Shown here: positions 1 through 8,017 of the stretch, piece by piece
Layout: each line of letters begins with the position of its first letter
How positions within the stretch are numbered: the stretch's first letter is position 1
Source of the DNA: an uncultured Sphaerochaeta sp.
GTDB lineage: Bacteria; Spirochaetota; Spirochaetia; Sphaerochaetales; Sphaerochaetaceae
Length of the DNA: 64,000 nucleotides
Reading direction: 5' to 3'
NCBI RefSeq assembly: GCF_963677315.1
Contig: NZ_OY781939.1
Location: forward strand, 2,232,001 to 2,296,000
Program-made: the position numbers and the translations under genes
The notes under the pieces: model-generated
What the model was told of the DNA's origin: nothing
Database searches by the model: none
The model's input: only the letters and a program-made list of their open reading frames with translations

Positions 1-1155
1 AGTCGTCAGATGGGTGCGGGACTCCACATACCAGCAGGAGTACCGAAGCAACTGTCCAAAGGCGCTATCTTCAAGAGGGATCATGTGATGGTTCTTTGCA
101 TAGGCATCCAAAGCCCAGATGCTCTGGGCAATTGCCTCCTTGGAGAGTTCCATCGAATAATCAAATTGTGCGCAGATCTTGAAGAGCGTCAGGAATCGCT
201 CGTCCTCATCACAGAGCATGTCATAGACCTCTTCGCTCCCGATCAGAATGACCTTGATCGGGAGAGGGACCACCTGGGGCCTGATCATCTTGCTTTTCAG
301 TTCCCCCTTGGTTACAAGCCCCGCTTCATAAGCCAAGGCGTTTGCATCGAGATACCGTTTGAGTGCTTCCCACAGGCCACTCTCGCCAAGGAGCTTTTCA
401 GCCTCTATGACGATGAATCCACCTGCTGCCTCAAGCAGAGATCCTGCATGCAGACTGAGATGGGGTATTTTCTCATCTGAGTCGACTGAGCCAAAAAGGT
501 TGTCGAAGGTAGGATAGGACTCAATAATCAGGGGCCGTTGTCTCGTCTGTGCATGATTGACCAGCAGGTTGGCTTGGTACTTCCGTGCTATCGGGGCACT
601 CTTGAGCATCTCTGCATCAAGGTGCTGGATATGGATAGCTTCTCGGGCAAGATCCGCCTTGAGATGGGCAAAGTATGTGGAGAGTTGCCGATTTTCAGGG
701 AACTGTTGTTCCAGTTGGTCCACAAGGCGTTCTGCTTTCTCGAGAAAGTGGTCGCTGTCTTGGGTAAGGGAGAGCAGGTCCTGATTGAATGCACTGCATG
801 CATCACAGAATCGTTCTCCTTCCCCTGGGTGGAATGTGAGGGCAGAGGGGCTGTCTGGCTGTTTGAAATTACACACATAGACAATGTCCCTAATTGCATC
901 GATATTGTTTCTCTGGTGATCGGCACAGTAACGTACAGCCTCATGTCTCCCGCTCGTGGCTTCTCCGCTTACAAAGATGTTGTATCCACATTTCTGTAGG
1001 CTGAGTCCAATCTCCAGGCTACGAAGCGCCCTTGGCTGGCCGACGATATGTTCGTTGCTGCCCAAGGCTCGGCATTCACTGATAAGCAAGGGATCAAAAT
1101 CGAAGGAAGCTTCTTCATAGGTGAGCGGATGAACCCGCTTTTTGGTATCGGTCAT
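1..1155 (-). CDS. Lon-like ATP-dependent protease (AAA_32/LonB-type), 3' part outside window
   Basis: The leftward frame opens with MTDTKKRVHPLTYEEA at 1155 and stays open to the window edge, so about 385 N-terminal residues are visible. The order of motifs matches the Lon-like family with an AAA_32 N-terminal domain: VGQPRALRSLEIGL, then GYNIFVSGEATSGR (P-loop region), a central helical segment, then YPTFDNLFGSVD and GSLLEAAGGFIVIEAEKLL. In that family a C-terminal Ser-Lys Lon protease domain follows, which would lie outside the window. The cytosolic role is presumably protein quality control. A TTGACA-17-TATAGT promoter ends 6 nt before the ATG, so the mRNA should be leaderless. The smaller plus-strand frames over this region are shadows. 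Confidence 0.85.
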   Translation of the reverse strand, partial: MTDTKKRVHPLTYEEASFDFDPLLISECRALGSNEHIVGQPRALRSLEIGLSLQKCGYNIFVSGEATSGRHEAVRYCADHQRNNIDAIRDIVYVCNFKQPDSPSALTFHPGEGERFCDACSAFNQDLLSLTQDSDHFLEKAERLVDQLEQQFPENRQLSTYFAHLKADLAREAIHIQHLDAEMLKSAPIARKYQANLLVNHAQTRQRPLIIESYPTFDNLFGSVDSDEKIPHLSLHAGSLLEAAGGFIVIEAEKLLGESGLWEALKRYLDANALAYEAGLVTKGELKSKMIRPQVVPLPIKVILIGSEEVYDMLCDEDERFLTLFKICAQFDYSMELSKEAIAQSIWALDAYAKNHHMIPLEDSAFGQLLRYSCWYVESRTHLTT

Positions 1156-1161
1156 GAAGGA

Positions 1162-1190
1162 ACTATAGGTGGTGGAACAAAAGGTGTCAA
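1162..1190 (-). promoter_or_regulatory. Sigma70 promoter of the Lon-like gene
   Basis: On the minus strand TTGACA (1190-1185) and TATAGT (1167-1162) are separated by 17 nt. The -10 box ends 6 nt before the ATG at 1155, with only TCCTTC between. Transcription should start at or next to the start codon, and no Shine-Dalgarno sequence is possible. Confidence 0.75.
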
Positions 1191-1195
1191 CTCTA

Positions 1196-1201
1196 TATAC
1201 T
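1196..1201 (+). promoter_or_regulatory. -10 box of the nif3-like gene
   Basis: TATACT lies 6 nt before the ATG at 1208. The -35 match is poor (TGGAAC at 1173-1178, 17-nt spacer). It sits back to back with the Lon-like promoter. Confidence 0.45.
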
Positions 1202-1207
1202 AGGCTC

Positions 1208-1960
1208 ATGAAACGAAGCAAACTTGTTACCTATCTTGATACATATCTGGGACTTGGTTCTTTTGAGGGTTTGGACCGATCCCTCAACGGTTTGGTTGTG
1301 GGAGGAGTGGATAAAGAGGTCCGTAAGGTGGCTTTCGCCGTTGATGCCTGCCAAGCTACCTTTGAGAAAGCCATAGCAGAGGGTGCTGATCTGCTTATTG
1401 TTCACCATGGGCTCTACTGGGGAACCCCTCTGCCAATTACGGGATCACACCGTACGCGTATCAGTACGTTGCTGAAAGGGAATCTGGATCTGTATGTGGC
1501 ACATCTACCCCTCGATGCACACCCGGAAGTGGGAAACAATGTGGTCATGGCTGGAACGCTGGGTTTGCAGGACATTGAGCCCTTTGCCCCCTATAAAGGT
1601 ACCCTGTTGGGGTATAAGGGTGTGCTCAAGGAAGGGAGGGACACCAAGTGGATTGCTGAACAGCTTGGGTTTGAGAATCCAGTGGTGCTTCCATTCGGTA
1701 AGGATTCCATTACAACGGTGGGTATTGTCAGTGGAGGCGCAAGCAGTGATGTCTATACGGCTCTCGCTGATGGACTGGACTGTTTCATCACTGGGGAAGT
1801 GGAACATCAAATTTACCATGATGCACAGGAATCTGGTATCACGGTCATTGGTGGAGGACACTACCAAACGGAAATTTTCGGGGTGCAGGCTCTCTCAGAA
1901 CATATAAGGGATACGTTCGACCTTGAGGTTTGTTTTATTGCCAACCCCACTGGCTTATAG
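1208..1960 (+). CDS. Nif3-like dinuclear metal-centre protein (DUF34/NIF3 family)
   Basis: 250 residues from ATG 1208. An in-frame GTG at 1169 would add 13 residues, but family members begin close to MKRSKLVTYLDTYL. Family motifs that bind the two-metal centre are visible: LLIVHHGLYWG near residue 75, the AHLPLDAHPEVGNN segment, and a late FITGEVEHQIYHDAQESG followed by GGGHYQTE. NIF3/DUF34 proteins are hexameric metal-binding proteins often annotated as GTP cyclohydrolase 1 type 2 homologues, and their true substrate is unsettled. It is divergent from the Lon-like gene and 13 nt upstream of lspA, which has its own promoter. Confidence 0.88.
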   Translation: MKRSKLVTYLDTYLGLGSFEGLDRSLNGLVVGGVDKEVRKVAFAVDACQATFEKAIAEGADLLIVHHGLYWGTPLPITGSHRTRISTLLKGNLDLYVAHLPLDAHPEVGNNVVMAGTLGLQDIEPFAPYKGTLLGYKGVLKEGRDTKWIAEQLGFENPVVLPFGKDSITTVGIVSGGASSDVYTALADGLDCFITGEVEHQIYHDAQESGITVIGGGHYQTEIFGVQALSEHIRDTFDLEVCFIANPTGL

Positions 1961-1966
1961 TATAGT
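1938..1966 (+). promoter_or_regulatory. Sigma70 promoter of lspA
   Basis: TTGCCA (1938-1943), a 17-nt spacer and TATAGT (1961-1966) lie inside the nif3 3' end. The lspA ATG at 1974 starts 8 nt downstream of the last -10 base, so the transcript should begin at or one base before the ATG. Confidence 0.7.
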
Positions 1967-1973
1967 CAACACC

Positions 1974-2504
1974 ATGGCACAGAAAGATACCAGCAGATTC
2001 ATCCCGCTCATGCTCACCGTTCTTATTATTATCTCGGATCAGATCAGCAAGGCATGGGTGGTCGCTACCATCCCAGAGAACACGATAGGGTTTCGCTATC
2101 TTGGTGATTTCCTTGCGATTGTACATGTACGTAATACTGCTATTGCTTTCAGTATGGGGGATGGGCTCCCAGTCGCTGTAAAGTTGCTGTTCTTCATCAT
2201 CGTGCCAGTGATTTTGGTTATAGCGGTATGTATAGTATACTTTTCACGGAAGATTCATCTTTCCGTTTTTCAGAGGTGGGTGCTTGCACTCTTCTTGGGT
2301 GGCGGAACGGGGAATTTGATCGACCGAATTTTTAGGGGTTTTCGGGTAGTGGATTTTATCAGCGTAAAGGTCTATGGATTCCTTGGGTTTGAGCGATGGC
2401 CAACCTGGAACATTGCTGACGCTTCACTGGTTGTCAGTGGAATCCTCCTTGCCGCTAGTCTGCTCCTTGAAAGCTCTGAAACGAAGGAAGATAACAATGT
2501 CTAA
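1974..2504 (+). CDS. lspA: Lipoprotein signal peptidase (signal peptidase II)
   Basis: 176 residues from ATG 1974 (MAQKDTSRFIPLML). A longer frame from 1923 would overlap nif3 and add residues unlike the family. LspA cleaves the signal peptide of prolipoproteins after lipid transfer to Cys. Four hydrophobic segments are visible, with the conserved RNTAIAFSM loop, GGGTGNLIDR, FRVVDFISV and NIADASLV; the last two carry the catalytic Asp pair of this family. No Shine-Dalgarno sequence precedes the ATG (GTCAACACC). The stop overlaps the next gene by 8 nt. Confidence 0.95.
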   Translation: MAQKDTSRFIPLMLTVLIIISDQISKAWVVATIPENTIGFRYLGDFLAIVHVRNTAIAFSMGDGLPVAVKLLFFIIVPVILVIAVCIVYFSRKIHLSVFQRWVLALFLGGGTGNLIDRIFRGFRVVDFISVKVYGFLGFERWPTWNIADASLVVSGILLAASLLLESSETKEDNNV

Positions 2505-2784
2505 GAAAATGAACACCGTTTGGTTTATGTTGGCAGCAACCGTACTGAACATTGTACTGATGATGGTTCTTTTCATCATCTGCTTTGTACTCATCACCCG
2601 CTTTGTCGACCCGGGCAGTTCCCTGATTCCTCTCTGGTTGGGTCTTACCTTCCTGGTGAGTATAGGAGGGAGTTTCTGGGTGTATTCAAGAATCATCAAG
2701 TGGATGAACAACAAGTTCAATCTGGAGGATAACCTCAGCCCACTTTTCAATAGAAAGAGAAAGCCAAAGCGCAGAGAGGACTGA
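2497..2784 (+). CDS. Small two-helix membrane protein, unknown function
   Basis: 95 residues from ATG 2497, overlapping the lspA stop by 8 nt, which suggests translational coupling. Two hydrophobic helices (about residues 8-31 and 42-63) are followed by a basic tail, NRKRKPKRRED. No family is recognised. The longer in-frame extension from 2374 lies wholly inside lspA and is rejected. Position suggests an envelope role alongside lspA, but this is inference only. Confidence 0.7.
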   Translation: MSKKMNTVWFMLAATVLNIVLMMVLFIICFVLITRFVDPGSSLIPLWLGLTFLVSIGGSFWVYSRIIKWMNNKFNLEDNLSPLFNRKRKPKRRED

Positions 2785-2788
2785 GACC

Positions 2789-3805
2789 ATGAACCAGTCC
2801 CTCTCCACGTTCTCAAGAATATCTTGGTACCCATTCAGTGATGAACCGGTCATCAGGAGCCGCTGGTACATGCCGAGGCTCTGTGACCCATTCTTCTTGT
2901 TTCCGGAAGAAAGCCCTGATGGGAAATGGCATCTTTTTGGTCATACCTGGGTGGGGATTGAACACTTCATCAGTGAGAATGGGATCAGCTGGGAACCAAG
3001 GAAGATGGTTGCCTTGCGGGGACACTCTCCCTCAATATACCAAGAGAATGGGGTGTATTACCTTATCTACGAAAAACATAATGCCTCCTTACCGAACCTG
3101 AAGAAGGGTAGGCTGAAACGAAGAGAACAAGAGAAAGTACGGTATAGCCGATTTGAAATGTGCTCCTCCTCTGACTTGATTCTTTTCAGCGAGCCAAAGA
3201 TCATCTTGGATAGCAGAGATGTTCCTTTCTCCTCAGATGGATTGAAGAAGCCGCGGATCTCACGACCGCAGATTATCAAGAACGGAGTGGGGTATCGGCT
3301 GTACTTTGGCGCTTCCCATCTTTTGCTTCCTGATACCAAACAGAAAACCAGTCGCCATTTTGCCCTTGCAATCTCTTCAACCATTGAGGGGCCGTATGCT
3401 CTCGCGAACGAGGGAGAACCACTGCTCTCCCCGGAAGCGGATGATTCCTATCGGAGCATGGCAGTAGGAAGCATCAAGGTATTTCGTGCAGAGGACGGAT
3501 ATATCGGCTTTGAGTGTGCAATGTATTGGGACAAGAAGCAGGCAAAGACGGCTTCGGTGCTGATACAACTGGAAAGCAGCGATGGGGTGACTTTCAGGCC
3601 GTCCTATCGCTCACCGCTTCTGGTCCCTCCCCAGATGGGTTGGGCCAGCCGGTACATTGTCAGCTGTGATGTACACTACAAGAAAGAAGAGGCCTGCTGG
3701 TATTGCTACTACAGTGCCAATTCCAAGCATGGCTATTATCCTGTTAGGGAGTCCATCGGTTTGCTCTTGGGGAAGGACCCTTCCTTGCGGAAGGTCTTTA
3801 TCTAA
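2789..3805 (+). CDS. Five-bladed beta-propeller, glycosidase-like protein (GH43/GH130-like)
   Basis: 338 residues, no signal peptide. Repeated blade-like segments of the form DPFFLFPEE, GKWHLFGHTW, GHSPSIYQENGVYYLIYEKH, SRPQIIKNGVGYRLYFGAS and DGYIGFECAMYW resemble the five-bladed propeller of GH43/GH32/GH130-type proteins. Asp and Glu residues near blade centres (D33, E218 region) could be catalytic, but the family assignment is by eye. It begins 4 nt after the small membrane protein and overlaps the convergent thioesterase by 8 nt at its 3' end. Cytosolic action on an unknown glycoside is inferred. Confidence 0.6.
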   Translation: MNQSLSTFSRISWYPFSDEPVIRSRWYMPRLCDPFFLFPEESPDGKWHLFGHTWVGIEHFISENGISWEPRKMVALRGHSPSIYQENGVYYLIYEKHNASLPNLKKGRLKRREQEKVRYSRFEMCSSSDLILFSEPKIILDSRDVPFSSDGLKKPRISRPQIIKNGVGYRLYFGASHLLLPDTKQKTSRHFALAISSTIEGPYALANEGEPLLSPEADDSYRSMAVGSIKVFRAEDGYIGFECAMYWDKKQAKTASVLIQLESSDGVTFRPSYRSPLLVPPQMGWASRYIVSCDVHYKKEEACWYCYYSANSKHGYYPVRESIGLLLGKDPSLRKVFI

Positions 3806-4628
3806 GGTCTTCCCGCTTCTTCCACCTTGTGGAACCAGCCCAAACGACGGTCTCACTCCCGTCTTCCTCTTTCCTGATAATCCTATGGTGCAACAGGGGG
3901 GTATCCTTCTGCAATGCATCAGGATCCTTGCTCTCGGTGTATACGACAACAACATCCTCAAGAAAGGTCTGTCGGAGATACGATACGTCCACCTCCGTGG
4001 CCTTGCAACGGTTTCGGAAGGCGGAGGGAAGGCTCTCCAGGGCCCAAGTGAGATAGGATATGTTGTTCACATGCAGATTTCGGTCAGTATCAAGATAGGT
4101 GATCTTGGGGGTATGGACAGTCAATTGATGAAGAGGCTCATCTTCCCCATGACGATTGTTCTCAAGACGCATATCCACTGAGTGTTCTGTATCTTCAGCA
4201 GGGGGAAGCCCTATGCGTAGGGACATGTCCTTGGGCCTGCACGGTCTGCCTCGTTCCAGATCGAGGATTGCCCAAAAGGTCTTGGTAATAAACAGCAGGT
4301 TCCCCTCTGCATCGAATGCCCTGACAACACGGGGAAGATGCAGCCTGATCGGATCCTGTGCCCAGGTTTCCACCTTCAGTACTTCGGGCCAACGAGTATA
4401 GCGGAACACTTCCATCTGACTGCGGGTAATCACCCAGGTCTTGCCCTCTTTATGCATCTCAGGAATCGAGCACCCCCTGCTTGCTGCATGGGTCCCGGCT
4501 GCTTCCTGTACTACCTGGAAATAGAAGGCAAGACGAGCATCTGTGAAACAATCGGTCTCATAGCTGTACGTGGCGAAGGAGCTATGTGCCACGTTTCGTT
4601 CATCAATCGTAATCAGTTCATCATACAT
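3798..4628 (-). CDS. Acyl-ACP thioesterase
   Basis: 276 residues with the double-hotdog layout of acyl-ACP thioesterases: an N-terminal hotdog domain (RNVAHSSFATYSYETDCFTDARLAFYF, then KTWVITRSQMEVFRYTRWPEVLKVETW) and a second domain with TYLDTDRNLHVNNISYLTWALESLP. The second segment holds the Asp/Asn-His residues used by the plant FatA/FatB family. It hydrolyses acyl-ACP to free fatty acid. The start overlaps the rsmD stop by 8 nt, so it belongs to the leftward recG-rsmD transcript. Confidence 0.88.
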   Translation of the reverse strand: MYDELITIDERNVAHSSFATYSYETDCFTDARLAFYFQVVQEAAGTHAASRGCSIPEMHKEGKTWVITRSQMEVFRYTRWPEVLKVETWAQDPIRLHLPRVVRAFDAEGNLLFITKTFWAILDLERGRPCRPKDMSLRIGLPPAEDTEHSVDMRLENNRHGEDEPLHQLTVHTPKITYLDTDRNLHVNNISYLTWALESLPSAFRNRCKATEVDVSYLRQTFLEDVVVVYTESKDPDALQKDTPLLHHRIIRKEEDGSETVVWAGSTRWKKREDLR

Positions 4629-5181
4629 CTGTTAGGTCCTTGTCTTGGGTGTTTCGATAGAAGCGTAGGGTACTTCTTCCATATTTACGCTCATCATAAC
4701 AAACCAAGGAACCTACCGTCTCTGGCCACTGTTTCTTCTCTTCGGATGGGTAGTGAATGATGAACAAGCCTCCAGGGGTAAGGAGCTTCTGCTTATCAAC
4801 AGCCTTTGCCAGATCGACCTTGCCCTGCATGGGAAAAGGAGGATCTGCATACACAATGTCATACTGCATTTTCGCGGTAGGAATGAAACGTCGTACATCG
4901 GCCATGAAGAGCTTGATTTCGCTCTCTACCATGCTGATGTTATCCATGATGGTGGCCTTTTTTTGTCGGTCTTTCTCGACCAGGTGTACCAGTCTTGCAC
5001 CCCGGCTTGCAGCCTCGATTCCAACGCAACCACTTCCGGTGAATAAATCCAGCCAAGTTTTCTCTTCCAGACTTCCCAGAATGGAGAAGAGAGACTCTCT
5101 CATCATATCCATGGCTGGTCTTATGACCCCTGGTGGACATGCGACTGTCCTTCCCCGATAAATTCCTCCGGTAATTCTCAT
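4621..5181 (-). CDS. rsmD: 16S rRNA (guanine966-N2)-methyltransferase
   Basis: 186 residues. The RsmD signature order is visible: MRITGGIYRGR at the N-terminus, RPAMDMMRESLFSIL, the SAM-binding WLDLFTGSGCVGIEAASRGA, and the catalytic DPPF motif in YDIVYADPPFPM near residue 115. It methylates G966 of 16S rRNA in the small subunit. GAGG lies about 8 nt before the ATG. It is 51 nt downstream of recG and overlaps the thioesterase start. Confidence 0.95.
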   Translation of the reverse strand: MRITGGIYRGRTVACPPGVIRPAMDMMRESLFSILGSLEEKTWLDLFTGSGCVGIEAASRGARLVHLVEKDRQKKATIMDNISMVESEIKLFMADVRRFIPTAKMQYDIVYADPPFPMQGKVDLAKAVDKQKLLTPGGLFIIHYPSEEKKQWPETVGSLVCYDERKYGRSTLRFYRNTQDKDLTDV

Positions 5182-5232
5182 ATTCTGTGCCTCATGGGAC
5201 TGATGATAGGTAATTGTGGTGAAATGTGCAAG

Positions 5233-7320
5233 TTACGCCTCACTTCCTTCAGCGCTGAAGGGAGGAGCATGGAGAAGCACTTCCCTGATCACCGTGAGAG
5301 AGGGGGCCAAGAATCCTGGGTCGGTGGCAAGGATCTGGTCAGCTTCTTCTCGTGCTATCTCGATAAGGGGGAGGTCCTCCGTCAGGGATGCGTAGGAGAG
5401 CTTAAGGTACCCGGACTGCTTGGTTCCTGTCAATTCTCCGGGACCCCTGATCAAGAGGTCTTGCTCTGCTATGTAGAAGCCGTCGTTCGATTCCTTCATT
5501 ACCTTGAGCCGTTGTTTTGCTTCATCGGTCAACTCATTTGAGAAAACGAGAAAACAGTAGGATTGCAACTGGGAACGGCCAACCCTTCCCCTGAGCTGGT
5601 GAAGGGCAGAGAGCCCGAATCGCTCGGCATGTTCAATGATCATGCAGGTTGCATTGGGTATGTCGATTCCGACCTCAACAACACTGGTGGAGACCAGATA
5701 CCCAAGCTTTCCGGCTTGGTAGTCCTTGAGTATGGTGACTTTCTGTTCCTCGTCCAGTTTGCTGTGGATCAGGGCTGAGGGAACATCGGGGTACGCTTGC
5801 TTGAGAAAATCATACATGGAAATGACATCCCTTAGGTCACTCTGCCCACTGTCATCAATTCTCGGGTAAACGAAGTATGCCTGATGGCCACGTTTGAACT
5901 CGACCCCTACCGATGCATACATCCTCCTCCTGCTCTGTTCATTGACCAGGTGGGTGATCACCGGCTTCCTTCCTGGTGGCATGGTTCTTAAGGTGGAAAC
6001 ATTGAGATTCCCGAATACGGTAAGGGAGAGAGTACGGGGAATAGGGGTGGCTGTCATCAGCAACACATCAGGAACCGTGCCTTTCTGGGTTAACGCAAGT
6101 CGTTGTTCCACCCCGAATCTGTGCTGCTCATCGATGATTACATAGGCCAGGTTCTTGAAACTGACCTCGGCAGAGAAGAGCGCATGGGTTCCGATGATGA
6201 TATCTACCTCTCCTTCTGCAATTGCCCTGAGCAGTAGTCGCCTTTCCTTGCTCTTTACTGAACCGGTGAGGAATGCCAGCCGGATACCCATCTCTCCAAG
6301 CAGGCTTGCTGCTGACTCTGCATGCTGACGAGCCAACAACTCTGTGGGAGCCATAAACGCTACCTGCGCTCCATGGGAGAGCACATGCAGGGCACTGATC
6401 CAGGCAACTAGGGTTTTTCCACTGCCCACATCTCCTTGGAGCAGCCGGTTCATTGGCAGCTCCCCATCAAGATCTTCCCTGATCTCCTTCAAGCTGGTCA
6501 TCTGGTCTTTAGTTAGACTGAAGGGAAGTTTCTCCATGAAGTGTAGTTCAAGCTTGGTAGGGATGCCCTGGCTTTGGTTGACGAGCCGTTGTTGCAGACC
6601 TTTATGCCTGCGTGCTATCAGCTGAAGGTAGAAGAGTTCTGTCAATGCAAGGGTTCTTCGTGCCTGCTTCAGGAGTTCAATTGTTGGAGGGAAATGATAG
6701 CTACGAATTGCCTCATCAGTGGAGAGCAGCTGATATTTCTCCACCATTGTTTCAGGCAATTCCTCTTGGAAGTGGTGTATGCTTCTCAGAATCTCCTGTA
6801 CATTCTTCCTGATCAGACGTTGGCTCAAGGAGCCTCTCAGTGGATAAATGGGAAGTATCTTGCCGAACTGCCCTGGAAAGTCTCCATCCTCGGTTGCTGG
6901 GTAGAGTTCGAACTGGGAGCACTGTAGCTCCCCGTGATGCCAGCTCACATTTCCATAGAGGTAATAGATTTTCCCGATTCTAATCGTCTTCTCCAGAAAA
7001 TTCCGACCAAAACAGAGCAAGCTCAAACGACCATCACCTTGGCCGGATACATCCCGTACAATAATTTTGAGGGTCCGCTTCTTGCCACTCCTCAGCCCAA
7101 AGTATGAGTGGGAGAGTACTTCAACCAGGGTGTTTGCCATCTGGTTGTCCTGGATGCTTCCCAAGGGTTCTACGCGGCTTCTATCTTCCCAAGTTCTTGG
7201 AGAGAGCAACAAGAGGTCGCTGAAGGAGGTAATCCCCAGTTCAGCGTAGGAGGTCTTTGCAGCAGGTCCCACTCCACTCAAGGTGGTGATGGGCTGTTGC
7301 AGGTTCCTCAAATACTCCAT
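5233..7320 (-). CDS. recG: ATP-dependent DNA helicase RecG
   Basis: 695 residues, full family length. The N-terminal wedge/OB region begins PITTLSGVGPAAKTSYAELG. Helicase motif I is GDVGSGKT near residue 295, motif II is DEQHRFGVEQR near 397, motif III LMTATPIPRTL, and the C-terminal half ends with the RecG landmarks HQLRGRVGRS and GPGELTGTKQSG. RecG remodels stalled replication forks and branched DNA. It starts 3 nt after the yggT-like stop with no obvious Shine-Dalgarno sequence, so translation is probably coupled. Confidence 0.97.
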   Translation of the reverse strand: MEYLRNLQQPITTLSGVGPAAKTSYAELGITSFSDLLLLSPRTWEDRSRVEPLGSIQDNQMANTLVEVLSHSYFGLRSGKKRTLKIIVRDVSGQGDGRLSLLCFGRNFLEKTIRIGKIYYLYGNVSWHHGELQCSQFELYPATEDGDFPGQFGKILPIYPLRGSLSQRLIRKNVQEILRSIHHFQEELPETMVEKYQLLSTDEAIRSYHFPPTIELLKQARRTLALTELFYLQLIARRHKGLQQRLVNQSQGIPTKLELHFMEKLPFSLTKDQMTSLKEIREDLDGELPMNRLLQGDVGSGKTLVAWISALHVLSHGAQVAFMAPTELLARQHAESAASLLGEMGIRLAFLTGSVKSKERRLLLRAIAEGEVDIIIGTHALFSAEVSFKNLAYVIIDEQHRFGVEQRLALTQKGTVPDVLLMTATPIPRTLSLTVFGNLNVSTLRTMPPGRKPVITHLVNEQSRRRMYASVGVEFKRGHQAYFVYPRIDDSGQSDLRDVISMYDFLKQAYPDVPSALIHSKLDEEQKVTILKDYQAGKLGYLVSTSVVEVGIDIPNATCMIIEHAERFGLSALHQLRGRVGRSQLQSYCFLVFSNELTDEAKQRLKVMKESNDGFYIAEQDLLIRGPGELTGTKQSGYLKLSYASLTEDLPLIEIAREEADQILATDPGFLAPSLTVIREVLLHAPPFSAEGSEA

Positions 7321-7323
7321 GGC

Positions 7324-7977
7324 TTAGAAGGAGAGATTCCCAAAGAAGTTCACAAGGAACCTGATTGCAAAGGATGCAGCAATATTGAGGACGATGAAGA
7401 AAACCAGGGCTGTGGTGACAAGCTGACGGTCGTTGATCGTGCGCTTTGGGTAGAACAATCTCTGTATCCAGTTCAGGACACCACCGATCAGGGAGTCCAG
7501 CATGGTGATGTAACTGATGGTTTTTGCACTACGTTTGTAGCAGAAAAAGAGACGGAAGCCCAAGAGGATGATCAAGAACCAGAAAATGGGACTGAGTAGG
7601 TACGACCAGAGTGTCTGGATGATCAACGCAACAACCATACCAATGGTAATGGTTCCATATGCACCGTAAAAGCGGAGCATTGACTGCACTACAGATAGGA
7701 CTGCCAAGGCAACCAGTGGGGTAAGGTCGATATGACTGCGCCTAAGGCTGGATATTCCCCTAAACCATGAGAGATAGGGGTCAACTACCTTTCCGATATA
7801 GTAGGCAAGCGGGTTTTCCTGTGTCTGTCCAGGTACCCTGATCCAGGTAAGGATGATCCTGAGCCAGATCAGCAAGGAGTAGAATGAGAGCAGGGTTGCA
7901 GCAATCGAGGCAATGCTCATCAAGATATTTCCCCCGCCTGCTGTACTCATGCCGCTTTCATAATAGGTTTGGTTCAT
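7324..7977 (-). CDS. YggT family integral membrane protein
   Basis: 217 residues from ATG 7977, which has GGAGG about 6 nt upstream. A longer in-frame version to 8241 overlaps dnaE in another frame and is rejected. Two YGGT-like repeats are visible, each with a hydrophobic pair and the motif LIWLRIILTWIRVP...NPLAYYIGKVVDPYLSWFR. YggT proteins are small membrane proteins of poorly defined role, linked to osmotic stress and cell division. It lies between dnaE (40 nt upstream) and recG. Confidence 0.85.
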   Translation of the reverse strand: MNQTYYESGMSTAGGGNILMSIASIAATLLSFYSLLIWLRIILTWIRVPGQTQENPLAYYIGKVVDPYLSWFRGISSLRRSHIDLTPLVALAVLSVVQSMLRFYGAYGTITIGMVVALIIQTLWSYLLSPIFWFLIILLGFRLFFCYKRSAKTISYITMLDSLIGGVLNWIQRLFYPKRTINDRQLVTTALVFFIVLNIAASFAIRFLVNFFGNLSF

Positions 7978-8017
7978 CGCGTTCCTCCACCTTAGTAAGA
8001 TACCGAACTTTTTAGCG

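Noticed and set aside
10..999. Two plus-strand open frames of about 150 residues at the left edge
   Set aside because: They lie opposite a minus-strand frame that encodes a recognisable Lon-like AAA protein; their translations have no family features.
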